Source: Membranipora membranacea
Lineage: Eukaryota > Bryozoa > Gymnolaemata > Cheilostomatida > Membraniporidae
Length of the DNA: 64,000 bases
Direction: 5' to 3'
NCBI GenBank assembly: GCA_914767715.1
Contig: OU612073.1
Location: 558,001-622,000, forward strand
This document shows positions 1 through 11,298 of this stretch, piece after piece. Positions within the stretch are counted from its first letter, which is position 1. Each line of letters opens with the position of its first letter. Under the pieces are notes generated by a model. It did no database searches, was not told where the DNA came from, and saw nothing but the letters and a program-made list of their open reading frames with translations. The translations under genes and the position numbers were made by a program.

Positions 1-251
1 AAATAGTATTTGTGTGATTGTATATCTACACATATATATATTCTTAACCAAAAAAAACAAACATTGCAATCAATTCTTCCCCTGAAGGGGCTTGATACTA
101 AGGTTTGATGCAATTTAGTTCACGTATTCTGTTAAAAAAATTCACTGCTATGTACAACATTCAAAGCGCCCAAGACCACAGGATCTATTCATCGCAGTAA
201 AAAATTCTCTGAATTGTTGGATTTATCTTTTGATGTTTGAAATTTTTCAAG

Positions 252-880
252 TACCACTGAAGACGACTGCGAGGATACCGATGATACCACCCTCAGTGAC
301 TCCTGAGCTGAATGTTATCCCTGAGGCTACACCACTGGTTCCTTTTGTCAGACCACCACTGAGCTCTAACCCCAGAGATACACCCTCAGCTGGGATTATA
401 ATAATTGATGGTGATCTCCCGGCTCCTCTGTTACCTGGTGTACTATCTGCTCCACCAGCACCAGATGGTGGAAGTGTCAATCAGGAAACTGGGTGAGACA
501 GGGAGTCATTCAGTTAGCCCTCACTAAACTTTTAAAATCTGTTATAAGACTTATAGTTTTCTTTTTTAAGACTCTCAGTCTATGCATCCAGTTGTAATTT
601 GTAAATTTATAATCTTTCTCCGCCTCAGGATTTTCCTGAATATTTAATATTTCATCCACATCATATAATGCCTTGTAGACAGAGCCAGGCAAAGAGCGGA
701 ATCATCCGGACCCAAAACAACAACGAGACGACAGCTGTACCGAGAAAGGGCAACAGGAAAACAAACAAGAGAAGGAATAGAAGGAGGAAATGCACAAAAC
801 AGAGACAGCGGGCTGGAGAATGTAGGGCCCGCAATAATAGAAAAGGATCACTGGCTAGAAACTCCGGTAAAAAAGAGTGA
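252..880 (+). CDS. Matrixin metalloprotease, last two exons of a gene starting upstream
   Basis: Two exons, 252-492 and 679-880, match the last two exons of the unit A metalloprotease (33884-34124 and 34314-34509). Exon 252-492 encodes a proline-rich linker of about 80 residues and ends at a GG/GTGAGA donor. Exon 679-880 starts after a TTGTAG acceptor, is phase compatible (2+1) and encodes about 66 residues, over a third of them Lys or Arg, with two cysteines, ending GKKE then TGA at 878-880. The catalytic part lies before the window. The linker position is typical of matrix metalloproteases, but a hemopexin domain is absent; the basic tail replaces it. This partial gene shows that another unit precedes the window. 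Confidence 0.7.
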
Positions 881-2949
881 CCGTTCGATGAGGTTGAGGG
901 AAGTTATGAAATGCAGAGACAAAGTAACCCACAAATAATACTTGAAGCTGCTGAAAACTGCTTCCCCTGAACATTGACAGAAATATAATATAATATATAA
1001 TACAATACAAATAAATATATTATTACTACATAAACTATGGCAATGGTTACGAATTTGTTTCATGATAATCTCAAGAAGTTTTAAAATGAAATAAATCTTA
1101 ACAACTCCGACCCCTATTATATGATCACATATTGTGTTACAGAATAAACTATCTAAAAGATTCCACCACCTGATAATTTCTATATTCAAAACTCCTGGTA
1201 ACAGATATCTCGGTAACGCAAGTTATCCCCCCTGATAACAGTGTACTAGCAGATAAATAAGTCATCACTAACCGAGTTTAAGCTCGGCAGAGGCTTTGGA
1301 GGAGTTATCACTCTTCTCCCTTTTCACTCTTGGTTATTACTAACATGAGCCAACGTAATTATGATCAACCATATACACTGTTATCATTCCATGGTAGTTT
1401 TAAGATAGCAGTAATACTACTCCGCTCTTATATAAAAAGTCACCATCAAGTTGTTCATATAGGTTTGACTTTAGACCACATACCCGGAACATTGTGATAT
1501 CACAAAGTTCCTGGTAGGCCTATAGCACAATGTTCCGGGTAGCTGTTCTACCTGTGGTCACGAGGTAAAACAGCTTTGGTAAGAACGTTAAACAATAATC
1601 TTAAGAGATCCAAGGCCAGACTTATAACAGGGGCCCTTATTGTATGATGGAATAACATGTACTGTATTGGTGACTGGAATAGGACAAACATAGTCTGTAT
1701 CCTTACAGTATTATCACAATGTGTTAACACTGTAAGAATACAGGCTAAAATCTATTATATATTATTTTAATTCTATCCATCTAACCAACCAATAGATGGT
1801 CTCAGCTGTATTAAGTGTTATATTAGTACAGCACAACACCTGATCACCTTGTTCTATGAGACTGTGTATCCTATAGCAGAGTTTTAGTCATCAGTTACTT
1901 CCCTAACAGTCAGATTATTATTATATTGTGACCTGAAGATTTAAGATGACAGCCTTTGAGAGACTCTCCTGAATTTTGAAGGCCGAGTCAGTCAGTGATA
2001 TTATACAAATCTTAACTTTGATACAGAGATATCATGTAGACTAGTAGTGTACATTACTTGTATAGACTGGTATCATATAGCCATGAACTGAGAGGCTCTC
2101 AGCTCTGTGTTATTTATCTGTGTATAATATATATTATAATGCCTGTATGGAGTCTTATACTTTTTACTGTGCTGCAGATCAGCATTAACTATTCATCGAT
2201 ACTCTTCTATCCTGAAAAGTTCATTTTATACCTTTTACTGAAGGACAATTTATACAGTATAACATACATCATGGTACTTGTCTACTCATACATAATGAGA
2301 AGATAACTACAAATAACTTGTTAAGTTCTGACCAGTTTTATTAATCTGGTCTGATTTCGGTCTGATTATCTCTATATTATTCATATTTATTTATTAATAG
2401 AGGTTTTCTTAGTAGTGTACAGATAACAAAAAGGAATTCTATTATAGGTAACTTGTTGACCTCTGAAAACAGGAAACAAAAACATATCACGCTTACTACC
2501 AAAGTTAAACACTGAGTTAATTATAATTAGTAACATGTGACAATACTTGTTATGAGTTATGAGGTAAAAAAGTATTGAAGAATAATAAGATCGGATAATA
2601 ATGTTGCAGTTAATAAGAAATATATGAAAGAATGCTAAAGATATAAATGTTCAATCTATGAGTTTCATATTCCTGGTAAATTAAAAGTCAGGAGATTATT
2701 ACTACACACATAGACATCAGACTATCTACGCCTATAATTATAATGTATCAATCAGTGGAGATGATGAAAGAGCTTAATGGGACCGCTTTCTTTGATAGAA
2801 AAAAAATAAAAGAATGCTGTTATACCCAGTTGTTACAACGAAGCGGCAGTTGCTGTGGATCAAGTCATGTAAATAACAATTAAGATGATCATGATGGGTT
2901 AAAAAATAAATGACATTCCCGAAAAATGTGCATTGGCTCCTCTGGTTTG
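881..2949. other. Intergenic, no gene seen
   Basis: No supported exon. It contains small hairpins: a CCGAGTTTAAGCTCGG stem-loop near 1279, an inverted pair of a CCCGGAACATTGTG-like sequence at about 1486-1541 followed by a second inverted pair (AGCTGTTCTACCT and AGGTAAAACAGCT), and a 1695-1745 stem with CTGTATCCTTACAGT arms. Segments 1580-2045 and 2390-2700 are absent from unit B. These look like degraded MITE-type sequences. Confidence 0.5.
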
Positions 2950-3262
2950 GGGGTGGGGCAGTTGTAGGAAGTAGTAATATACTGGGCTATCTTCAATTTC
3001 TTTAGAAGTTTGCCAAAGTGTTGGGAGGTGAATTCATCCCCATGATCTGACAGTATGTATATTTCTGTGCCCAGATGGGTGGGACATCATTGTCTGTCTT
3101 TTTATTATGGCTTTTGAACAATGACTGGCAAACTTGACTGAGTAATGATCTGTTAGGTCCAGGCCTAATTTCCGTTCTCGGCAGCCATTCATAGTTTTCT
3201 ACTGGCAAGCCATTCATCTTAGCCAGGCTCAGAGCCTTGCGGAATTCATCATAATCAGGCAC
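2950..3262 (-). pseudogene. Retroelement integrase fragment
   Basis: Read on the minus strand in two frames, the segment gives the motifs LDLTDHYSVKFASH and then SDHGDEFTSQHFGKLL, which resemble the core of retroviral/Ty3-gypsy integrases (an Asp in a D-H-G-x-E-F context followed by a short helix). The frame changes between the two motifs, so it is a dead relic. Unit B keeps a more decayed version at about 35865-36110. No LTRs, gag or reverse transcriptase were recognised nearby. Confidence 0.55.
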
Positions 3263-3284
3263 AGGGCCAAGCAGAGAACGCAGA

Positions 3285-3480
3285 GAACTTAAAACCTTCT
3301 ACAGCGACAGCCCCTCCCCGGCCGCTGCAGGAGGACTTAATCCCTTCTACAGTTACAGCCCCTTCTCAGGTCTGCAGGAGGACTTAAAACCTTCTACAGC
3401 GACAGCCCCTCCCCGGCCGCTGCAGGAGGACTTAATCCCTTCTACAGTTACAGCCCCTCCCCAGCCCTGCAGGATTTACC
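3285..3480. repeat. Short tandem repeat, about 4 units of 45-55 bp
   Basis: Copies of a unit of the form GGACTTAAAACCTTCTACAG followed by CGACAGCCCCTCCCC and GCTGCAGGA are repeated about four times, alternating between GCGACAG and AGTTACAG variants, so a longer two-unit period of about 110 bp is also visible. Unit B has a single unit at about 36128-36182, so the array expanded in A or collapsed in B. Confidence 0.75.
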
Positions 3481-5985
3481 TGCTGCTAATAAATCTGACT
3501 GCCTTTACTTTGAATTAAACTTGGCATACCAGCTATTTTCGGAACCAGATGAATTCCTCTGGCACTTCGTCATAGTCAAAAAAGACTTTTGTCAGTAACC
3601 TATAGCCCTAGAAATAATTTATTTCTGCAGAGATTGCGGTCTGGCATGCTGTTGGAGACTGCTGCAGAATATCTTAGTGTATGTTGTGTCTCTGTTGGCC
3701 TTTATAGGTATGAACAATCCGCTGGTAATAATGGACTGTCTCAACTTGTTTTGATAGACATTTTTATTACTTTTCCTATTTTTTATAAATAATTTGATGG
3801 GGTTACTGACCATGAGTATCAAATTTAGATCGATATTTACAAACTAGAATCATGTGAGAACAACCATCATCAACCTCATACTTGGTACGCCCAGCGCTAG
3901 CCGTGCTATACATGCAAAGATTGAGTTTCCCCACCATCAGTCAGGTTGGCAATCCACTATTTTACCATCTGCCATCTACCACATATTCCTATAAAACGAA
4001 GGAACAAAACATATCTTTCCACACACAACAACTGCATTGAAAAAACGAGAAAGTGAATTTGTGACTAAAATATAATGATTTAACGATTAATGTGCGTTCT
4101 GATCATTCGGCGGAGTATGTTCTGGGTTCGCTGTGTCATATTTGAAGACTTTGCTGTGAGTAATAATTGATAAAACAACTTGATCAAATCCACTTTGGAG
4201 AAATTACCCGATCAATTTTATGTTTTGTTTTACATTCTTTGTTCTTTTTTTTCGGGCTCACAAATCGGATAATTATTTTTCTCTTTCTATCATTGACCTG
4301 TCTGATTTTTGGATTAAATCATTACTATCAATATATTCTCCTCACTCATCCTTAACTCTCAACTTGGCTGTCTATCTACATTCGAGACAAACCATCACAG
4401 GCGATTCTCTGACAAACCGATCTGAAATAATGCTCGCTTTATCGAGACGAGTCAGATTACCGAAGTGCTAACTGCCAACTCATTAAGTTGTTTTTCATGT
4501 TGGATGCTCAGTTATGACTCTGATAGGAGATGGCTTAATCAGTCTTACCTGAGAGAATACAAACTTCACAATTTAATCACAGCCAAGCTGGCCCTCCTTG
4601 TTTACAAAGAACAATAGCCACTAATTAGCAAACGTGTGATCCTGTTTTTTTCATTGCTATATACCAGCCAAAGGTTTTCCAATCAATAAACTCAATAATG
4701 CTGATGTTCTTGTGCAAGTGTGAGGACCATATATTTGACATAAAGACCAAATCAGGGAGAATTCTCCCTGGCCAAATAAAGTAGTCCCTGCTCCATGGTA
4801 TTATGTTCCTAAAGTGTGAAGTTGTCTCCACTATGTTAATTAAACAAACTTGAGTGAAAACTTTCAAGCCGCACCCATATTGTTTCCTTTTCATAGTGAA
4901 ACTGTATCCAGCTTCCTGATAACAAACTTGTAGCAGTCTGCGCATGTGCGAACTGTTGAGGCATACGTTCGTCTCTGCAGCATAGGGCTTGAAATAATTC
5001 ACCTAGTCTGAGTACCAAAATTGGGAAAACAATGGAAACCCATATTTTGGAAATATTTTGGCCTAAATGGAACACTGGTTTTGATATCTCGTAACCTTGA
5101 ACCCTGGGAGTTGCCTTTCTTGATGGAAGGCAGCGCCACCACTCCTATGCTGCAGAGATAGACTATGTCACAAGGCTATCCTGCAAGCAGAATGAACTTG
5201 TAGAGTGAGCTGAATTTTGCATTCTCCAAAAGAATTAGCCATTTTTATATAGTGTATATAATATGAACCTTGAATTCTAGTCAATGTGTTGGCTACAATA
5301 GAATACTTCTGCAGAATATCATACATATCATAAACATACCTGTAGGAAACAACTGATCTTCATTAGTAAATGAAGGTGAGCTTCTCTTCATTTTGACCTT
5401 ATTATTTATTTATATCAAACAGGGAAACTTCACTTCACTTTAACTTTGCTTTCTTTGGAAATGTCCATAGGACTACTGCATTTCCTGACTTTTGGCTTTG
5501 TATGGGTGGGTATTGGGGCTGCGAAGGATGGAAGCTTTCTCTTGTTTCTTATAATACTCTTATCAATTTTGGTCAACATTTCTTTCAACAGCCCAAGGAG
5601 TCCCTCTAACTCCTTGGACAGCTCAGTCCTTTTTACTCATACTGCAAACAGTTACTGATAGTAGGGAAGAGATGATTACTCCAAATGCGTGCGGAATAGG
5701 CTCTAAAGTTGTCTTGTCATCTTGAGGTTTCAAACTCCCTGTCTCCAGTGAGGGTGGGATCCCCCTCCCTGCTGTCTCCACTATCAACAATGAACTAAAC
5801 CTTTAGGCTTAGTTCATTGCTATCAGTAACCGTTTGCAGTATGAGAATTGTGTTCACCTGCATGTTAACCTGCATGTGTGCAGGTTAAAAACTCCAGCCT
5901 CTCCAGCTGTGACTTGAAGGAACCTATTTAGACATTGTCCGTCGATCGGCCAAGGTTAAATTGTAAATTAAATAGAACAGCTATG
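3481..5985. other. Intergenic, no gene seen
   Basis: No supported gene; open frames here are short and not conserved in frame with unit B (36183-38030). Noted structures: an 18-bp perfect palindrome CAGGGAGAATTCTCCCTG near 4752 (also in B near 37162), and a stem-loop near 5785-5825 with arms containing CAATGAACTAA and TTAGTTCATTG. Confidence 0.5.
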
Positions 5986-5989
5986 TACA

Positions 5990-6175
5990 GACTAGGGGAT
6001 CAACAGTGGGCAGGTTGAAGGTAGTATATTCCAGTCCTTAGCAGTTTCAATAAAGAAGGATCGACGGCACACCTGCATTGGAAGAGCTTTGGAAGTTTGA
6101 GATGTTCTAAGAGACCAGTGGTGCTTGTTTTCTTGTCATTACGTCGTATTCCGCAGATGCATCCTCGCTAGGACT
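5990..6175 (-). mobile_element. LINE relic, reverse transcriptase C-terminal region (short)
   Basis: Shorter, more decayed counterpart of the unit B LINE relic at 38030-38335, recognised by homology to that copy. On its own it encodes only fragments. Confidence 0.5.
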
Positions 6176-6728
6176 AGAACTGGATTATGATCTAGACTCT
6201 CTAGTTGCCAATCACACTAAGAATCGAGTAACGCAGATTTGCGAAGACAATGAGCATTTTATATATGATTACCTAGCACAATGCCCCTCAGGCAAGCTCA
6301 GTGTTATTATACCTTGGTACTCAACTACGAGTAAAATGGGAGTTGCCTTCTCTTCATATAAGACTGGGCAACTCCAAAGCAAAAAATGGGGACTGTTTGA
6401 ATTTTGCTATTTATTCAATACAACAACACACACAGACTGTATAGTGTTTTGATAGATACAATATAGTCTTTTTTGTAAAGTGTTACAACATACCATGTCA
6501 AGATACAATCGTGATCTGAATAGCACCACCAATAACATCGATTGGTATACTTTTTACTCACAGGAGCCAATTTACATGGTTGAATAATTTGTTATTCAGA
6601 TTCAGACATTGTGTAGTTAAGTTATATATACTGATACACTGTCATCTCTTCTACATATATTCCCTTACTAATTGGTGCTGACACAACACTATGTCATCTA
6701 ACACTAATGTGAAGAATTCAGCAAGGGA

Positions 6729-6967
6729 GTCTTTCAATTAGAAAGAGCTATGCTTCACTGAAGCAAGTTATCACCATCCCATCGCTCAAAATCATCACTC
6801 ACCCAGTCTTTCAATTAGACAAATTCATTCCCAAATCGCTCACTCAGAGTGTATATAGTTCCATCATTGACTGAGTGATTTGAAAGCGAGAGCCTAGCCA
6901 GTGTCTCTCATTCACTGAGTGAGCGATCAGATCGCCGCCATTTTGGCTGTTTCTAATTGAAAGACTA
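6729..6967. mobile_element. MITE with terminal inverted repeats
   Basis: Starts with AGTCTTTCAATTAGAAA and ends with its inverse TTTCTAATTGAAAGACT. An internal copy of the terminal motif lies near 6803, and a second inverted pair (CGCTCACTCAGAGTG and CACTGAGTGAGCG) lies inside. No coding capacity. Unit B has the same element at about 39797-40026, so insertion predates the duplication. No clear target-site duplication was seen. Confidence 0.75.
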
Positions 6968-7103
6968 GACAGATCAGACAGATCACATTCTCTTCAAAGA
7001 TTAAAAATAACTTGAATTTTTTAGGACATGAAGAGTTAGATCCAGAGTAAGCATCCGTCAGTCAGGTTAAAGAATGCTTTTTTGTAAGTTGGGGATCCTG
7101 CAG

Positions 7104-7169
7104 GGAGTACGGGTCTCACACAATACGAAGAAAGATTGAAGCTAGCCACAGAAGAGAATATGTCAGAAG
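7104..7169 (+). CDS. ROCO-caspase gene A, putative first coding exon
   Basis: After a CCTGCAG acceptor-like sequence the segment reads S-T-G-L-T-Q-Y-E-E-R-L-K-L-A-T-E-E-N-M-S-E and ends at GAAG/GTAAGG (phase 1). That phase joins perfectly to the N-cap exon at 8709, the shared codon becoming GAT (Asp). In unit B the second codon is ATG (40167), giving a natural start MSLTQY; in A the same position is ACG. So either A has lost its initiator, or the exon is internal and translation begins further upstream. The amino-terminal peptide is not one I recognise. Confidence 0.45.
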
Positions 7170-7400
7170 GTAAGGGTTATATGAGGGGAGTATGATACCT
7201 AACATAATCAGTTTATAATCGTGATTCACTATGAGACAGACTTTATACTGGTGTAACACAGAAGTTATAATAGCCCTGTTTGACCCCACCTTATACGCCA
7301 CAAAACGAACACTGAAGACGTTGGCCTAACCCTATGAGGTGCTATTTTATTGAGCAGAAAATCAACAATAATGTTAATCTTTTATGGCACCAAATATGAA

Positions 7401-8134
7401 GAAACATTAACTAGGACGGCTGCATTGTCAAATATCTGTGTCAGATTCTGACATGGGGTCAGAAAATATTGACCTTCTGAATGTGAAACTCAACCAACTT
7501 TCATTTGAGGAATTTCCCTTCTATTATCAAAGAAGGAAGGCAGTAAATACTGTTTTTTTTATTCCTCACCTATTTCCGCTCTGTCCTGTTCGGGTAGCGG
7601 GTGCCTGCTTGAGGCCTAGCTCTATCAAACTTCTCCATCTAATCCTGTCCTGAGCATCCTCTTCATTGAGGAAACATCATTGGAGATCCTTCCTGATTGT
7701 ATCCTTCCATCTATGCTTTGGGCGTCCCCGATTTCTCCTTCTATCCACTCTCATCTCATGTACTCTTCTGAGGTCATCATCTTCCTCTCTTCTGCACACA
7801 TGCCCAAACCACTGCAACCTTCTTCTTCTCATCAGGTCTAACACACTCATGACATTTGCTTCTTGCCTTATACTTTCGTTGGTTTTATGCTTCTCAAGAC
7901 TAATTCCAAGAAAGTATCGCAACATTCTCATCTCACATACCCCGAATCTTTCAGCAAGATAATCTGTCAATGGCCATGTTTCAGATGAAAAAACATTAAC
8001 TAGGTAGTAGGGCGGCTGCATTGTCGAAAATGTCTGAAGTCTGATTCTGACTAGCTGCTGAATGTGAAAAGCTCAAAAAATTTTTATTTTAGGAAATTCT
8101 TTCATATTATCAAAGAGGGAAGGCAAAACATGAG
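7401..8134. repeat. Direct repeat of about 150 bp flanking a LINE
   Basis: Segments 7401-7548 and 7986-8134 are diverged copies of one sequence (both contain ATTAACTAGG, CGGCTGCATTGTC, CTGAATGTGAAA and a TATTATCAAAG-GGAAGGCA stretch). The LINE fragment sits exactly between them. The same arrangement exists in unit B (40455-40608 and 41050-41200). It looks like a very long target-site duplication, or a tandem duplication into which the LINE inserted. Confidence 0.65.
7556..8005 (-). mobile_element. 5'-truncated LINE, 3' end of ORF2
   Basis: The minus strand encodes a C-terminal non-LTR retrotransposon segment: SSETWPLTDYLAERF, CEMRMLRYFLGISLE, RRRLQWFGHVCRREEDDDLR and RRNRGRPKHRWKDTIRKDLQ, typical of the region after the reverse transcriptase. 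An in-frame stop follows, then NEEDAQDRIRWRSLIELGL in the same direction. A T-rich run at 7551-7561 is the A-rich 3' tail on the minus strand. Upstream domains are missing, consistent with incomplete reverse transcription. It lies in the first intron of the ROCO gene and is shared with unit B. Confidence 0.85.
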
Positions 8135-8249
8135 TTAATTAATTCGTATTCACAAACCCACTCCTTACATCAAAATTGCTCATTTCAGCAACTCAATGAG
8201 CCATCAAAGGCTGTAACCTGTCAACACATGATTTGATTTGTCACTGACA

Positions 8250-8560
8250 TATATTATATAGATGAGGGGAACATATCTGACCCTGAACAAGTGTTTTGTT
8301 ATTCATGTATGGATGCTGGACCGCATTTCTCATCTTTGATTGGTCTACAAGTCCAGCATCTATTATAGTTGTGCTCTTGTAAAATTTTGCCTGAGTTTTA
8401 AGTTTGTTACTGGGACATCAATGAATGCATAACGTAAAAGCTGCCAGATTTTTAGCATTGTCCAGATTCTGACCCAAAGTTATATGCTGATGGCATATCT
8501 CCACAAATAGCCATGTTATGTATTTTAACACCTATCCATAAATTCATATCAATGGTGTTG
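8250..8560. repeat. Dispersed intronic repeat, copy in ROCO gene A
   Basis: About 300 bp containing AACATATCTGACCCTGA, GGACCGCATTTCTCATCTTT and ATGGCATATCTCCACAAATA. Related copies lie in the metalloprotease intron of each unit (about 32515-32815 and 63395-63695) and in ROCO gene B (41325-41612). All four are in the same orientation. Not recognised as a known family. Confidence 0.7.
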
Positions 8561-8708
8561 ATGATTCGAACACCTTCAAGGTGATTTGGTGTGTTATAAA
8601 ATAGCGCAAAAAGTGATTTGCATCAACTCTGCTACATCAATGTATGAAGGGCTCATCTGCATATATAATAGCATATAATCAGATGTTATTGTTATATATA
8701 TTATATAG

Positions 8709-8961
8709 ATAAGTACAAGGTATGGTTCAGACATACCGGGGAGGAGGTGATAGAGAAGATAGCAGATTTCCCAGACTGCAGAGAGATGACAGTGAGAGAT
8801 ATCGAGTTATCTAAGGGAGATAACTCTATCACTGATCTCTGTATCCACTCCCCACAGTGTATCCCTGACTGGATATCCAATGTAGCCCCTGATCTCATAC
8901 AGCTGAGACTGGATTTTATTGATGAGGAATCACTGGGGGAGGATCGAGTACATTGGGAGAG
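8709..8961 (+). CDS. ROCO-caspase gene A, LRR N-terminal cap exon
   Basis: Exon between a TTATATAG acceptor and an AG/GTAAAT donor (phase 1 in, phase 2 out). It encodes about 84 residues beginning DKYKVWFRHTGEEVIEKIAD, with IELSKGDNSITDLCIHSP, then an incipient leucine-rich segment (CIPDWISNVAPDLIQLRL) and ends EDRVHWER. Its last codon is completed by the first base of every LRR cassette (AG+A, Arg). Differences from unit B are clustered: the IADFPDC segment versus a longer variant, and the residues after QLRL. No named domain is recognised; position and pattern suggest the N-terminal cap of the LRR solenoid. Confidence 0.75.
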
Positions 8962-10194
8962 GTAAATTATCTTATTGGTACCCTAATTATTTTATACTGT
9001 AAATGTGAACTCTTTTAAACATATAGTATGGCACACCTGACCTAGTCTTTCACTACCTTCAGGATGGTGGTTCAAATGAAGTATATCGAAAATTAAGTCA
9101 AATTCTACAATGTAGAATAAGCTTGTCAGGAATGACAGTATCTGTGTGTAGTCTTGTTATCTGACACACTTATGATGATAGTATGAGGAACAGACAGTGG
9201 GTGTGATATTGTAAAGCAAGTCATCTAGCAGGGCTGTATCCATGGGTTCAGAAATTGTAGGTCCAGGCGGGGTGGGTGCTGTGAGCCTTCCCGCCAGGGG
9301 GCATAGGGGCCTCGCTCAGAAAATTTTGAAAATTCAGAGGCAGTTTTAAGGCATTCCAGCCCTTTTGGAGCAGAAAATTGACAAAATAAAGTATATTGTC
9401 CTAGACAAGATTTTAGAGTAATAACAATCGTTTTTTGTGAGAAATTTTTCGTTGACATTCTGATTTTATTGACCACCACAGATAAGGCTTCTGGGATGAG
9501 ATGCCATGAACTAGTCAACATTGACATTAGACAATCTCATGGGGAATGGACGAGATAACTGATGAGTCCCCTCAAAATATCCGCACAACAGAAATAAGAA
9601 AAAGAAAGAAAAGAAAAAAGTTAATAAAATGCGTTAAAGAGTTAATAAATGCGGAGACACAACTCCAAATTACTAAAATATTCACTGTCAAATTGGAACT
9701 ATAATGGATGCGCTCACTATTCAATATTTGTTTTAAACTTTAAGTGATAGTTTCACAATGTATGATGGTAATTGGTCGTAATACTGCATATATTTACGAT
9801 GCTGTAGATTGAATGCTATCATCTTAAAAATGAATGTCTTATACTTATAATGAATCAGCTGATCTTGTGGTTGGGGACATCCCTCTTTTGTTAACTGTTT
9901 ACAAACAGCTACTACATAGTGATTTGTGGTTGCATAATGAATGCTATAAATCATCCTTTGATGTATGCGGTAGTAGAGCTATTGACAGTGATCAGGGTGC
10001 ACAATACACTGTTGCATTCAATAACTTTATCATGCATGCTCAGATTTTTTTGAAAGTTCTCATGATGAGGTATAACTTACTTGCAGGGCTGGACCCTTAC
10101 CGTACCCCAAATTTAGCACAGGCTACATGATAAACCATGATAAATTTGTGTTCGACAAGAGGAGATAACTCTTATTTAAAACAGGGCACAGAAA

Positions 10195-10231
10195 AGTGTC
10201 AGATGTCGTGTAATACACGACATCTGACACT
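10195..10231. repeat. Perfect 18-bp inverted repeat with 1-nt spacer
   Basis: Arms AGTGTCAGATGTCGTGTA and TACACGACATCTGACACT are exact reverse complements separated by a single A. It is present unchanged in unit B (about 43261-43297). It lies inside the hAT element and may be the trace of a palindromic end or double-strand-break repair. Confidence 0.9.
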
Positions 10232-10644
10232 CATCTACAGCAGTATTATTCAAGTATTTCAGGTTGGTTAACAATGAAGAGAAATAAACTAGTTTTCTAT
10301 CATCACCCGACCAAAATACATACAGAGGAAAGCACAAAATGTTAGGTAACCTAAAGTCAGGGGGGTATCCTTCAACTTTTGGTTGGTAGGGCCAAGCGGC
10401 CACACAACCCAGCTGGGGGGTTTGGGGGGCGCTGTAAGCCCCCCAACGGGGTCAGGGGCGGAGCCCCGGAAGCCAGAGCTTTTAAGGCGAAATTATCGCA
10501 CAAGAACACTATTATTTGCATTACAAGGCCATCTTCTGGTTTGGGTTTATGTTTGAGTTTTATTGTAACTGTCTATACCAATTATTCTTTATATTATGCC
10601 AACAAAAATATTGATATATCCATAACTATCGAAACGACCAAGCC

Positions 10645-11298
10645 TTACTTATACACCGCAATGGAACTTTCTCTACTTGGATGACACTGAACAAAATCTC
10701 TGATGACAGATTGAATGTCCAGTGTATCCGTTTTGTTCTTGTGAACATGTAGCAGTAATATATGTTTTATTCTATCCTGCATCATTGATGTACGCCCAGC
10801 TGTCTTGAGCCTACTGAGAGCAAAGAATGAGCGCTCACTAGACGCATTTGTGGCGGGTAACACTACAATCAGTTTCAAAATTTTGAATATGATAGGATAT
10901 AATGACTTGTTTATTATGAGGTTATTTTTATAAGACGCTATCACAGTTGTGATATCGTCTTTCACAATGTCGTCGTCCTTCTTATAAACCCTCAATTCGG
11001 CCTCAAGATCAAAGCTATCAAAGCCATAAGCATCACATATTGTGGATGTGGGTGTGGCAGGATTTGCACCAGAGCAAAGGAGCAACTCGATCTGCAAGAG
11101 CAATTCGATGCCCTTCTGCTCGAACCTGGCTTTGATGCCGTTTATGGCCTGGTCAAAAACCTCCATATAAAGCTGGTGACTTTTCTCTTTTATGGATAAC
11201 ATCACACCAGTCCCATTACAGTCGTCTAACCGGACAGGTGTCCTTCTCACTCGGCCTTCCTTTGGCGGATCAACATCTGACAAATATACACAGAGCAC
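10645..11298 (-). CDS. hAT transposase, C-terminal fragment (217 codons open)
   Basis: The C-terminal half contains LKLIVVLPATNASSERSFFA followed by SRLKTAGRTSMMQDRIKHIL and LLLHVHKNKTD, which is the hAT dimerisation domain signature (P-x-x-x-A-x-S-E-R-x-F, then L-R-x-x-M and the L-x-L-L-x-x-H helix). The N-terminal half (RRTPVRLDD, MEVFDQAINGIKARFEQKGI) resembles the region after the TTF-type zinc finger in ZMYM/P52rIPK-like hAT transposases. The frame begins with a GTG and is open further upstream to about 11360, then hits a stop, so the zinc finger and catalytic N-terminal part are missing. Almost identical to the copy at 43711-44364. Confidence 0.85.
   Translation of the reverse strand: MLCVYLSDVDPPKEGRVRRTPVRLDDCNGTGVMLSIKEKSHQLYMEVFDQAINGIKARFEQKGIELLLQIELLLCSGANPATPTSTICDAYGFDSFDLEAELRVYKKDDDIVKDDITTVIASYKNNLIINKSLYPIIFKILKLIVVLPATNASSERSFFALSRLKTAGRTSMMQDRIKHILLLHVHKNKTDTLDIQSVIRDFVQCHPSRESSIAVYK

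Noticed and set aside
247-480. Gly-rich minus-strand frame of 77 codons, also at 33879-34112
   Set aside because: It is the mirror of the proline-rich linker exon, which has splice sites and phase continuity on the plus strand.
7445-7542. Possible ROCO exon (DSDMGSENIDLLNVKL)
   Set aside because: It begins in a usable phase but its end phase does not fit the N-cap exon, the donor is missing in B, and it is part of the 150-bp repeat flanking the LINE.
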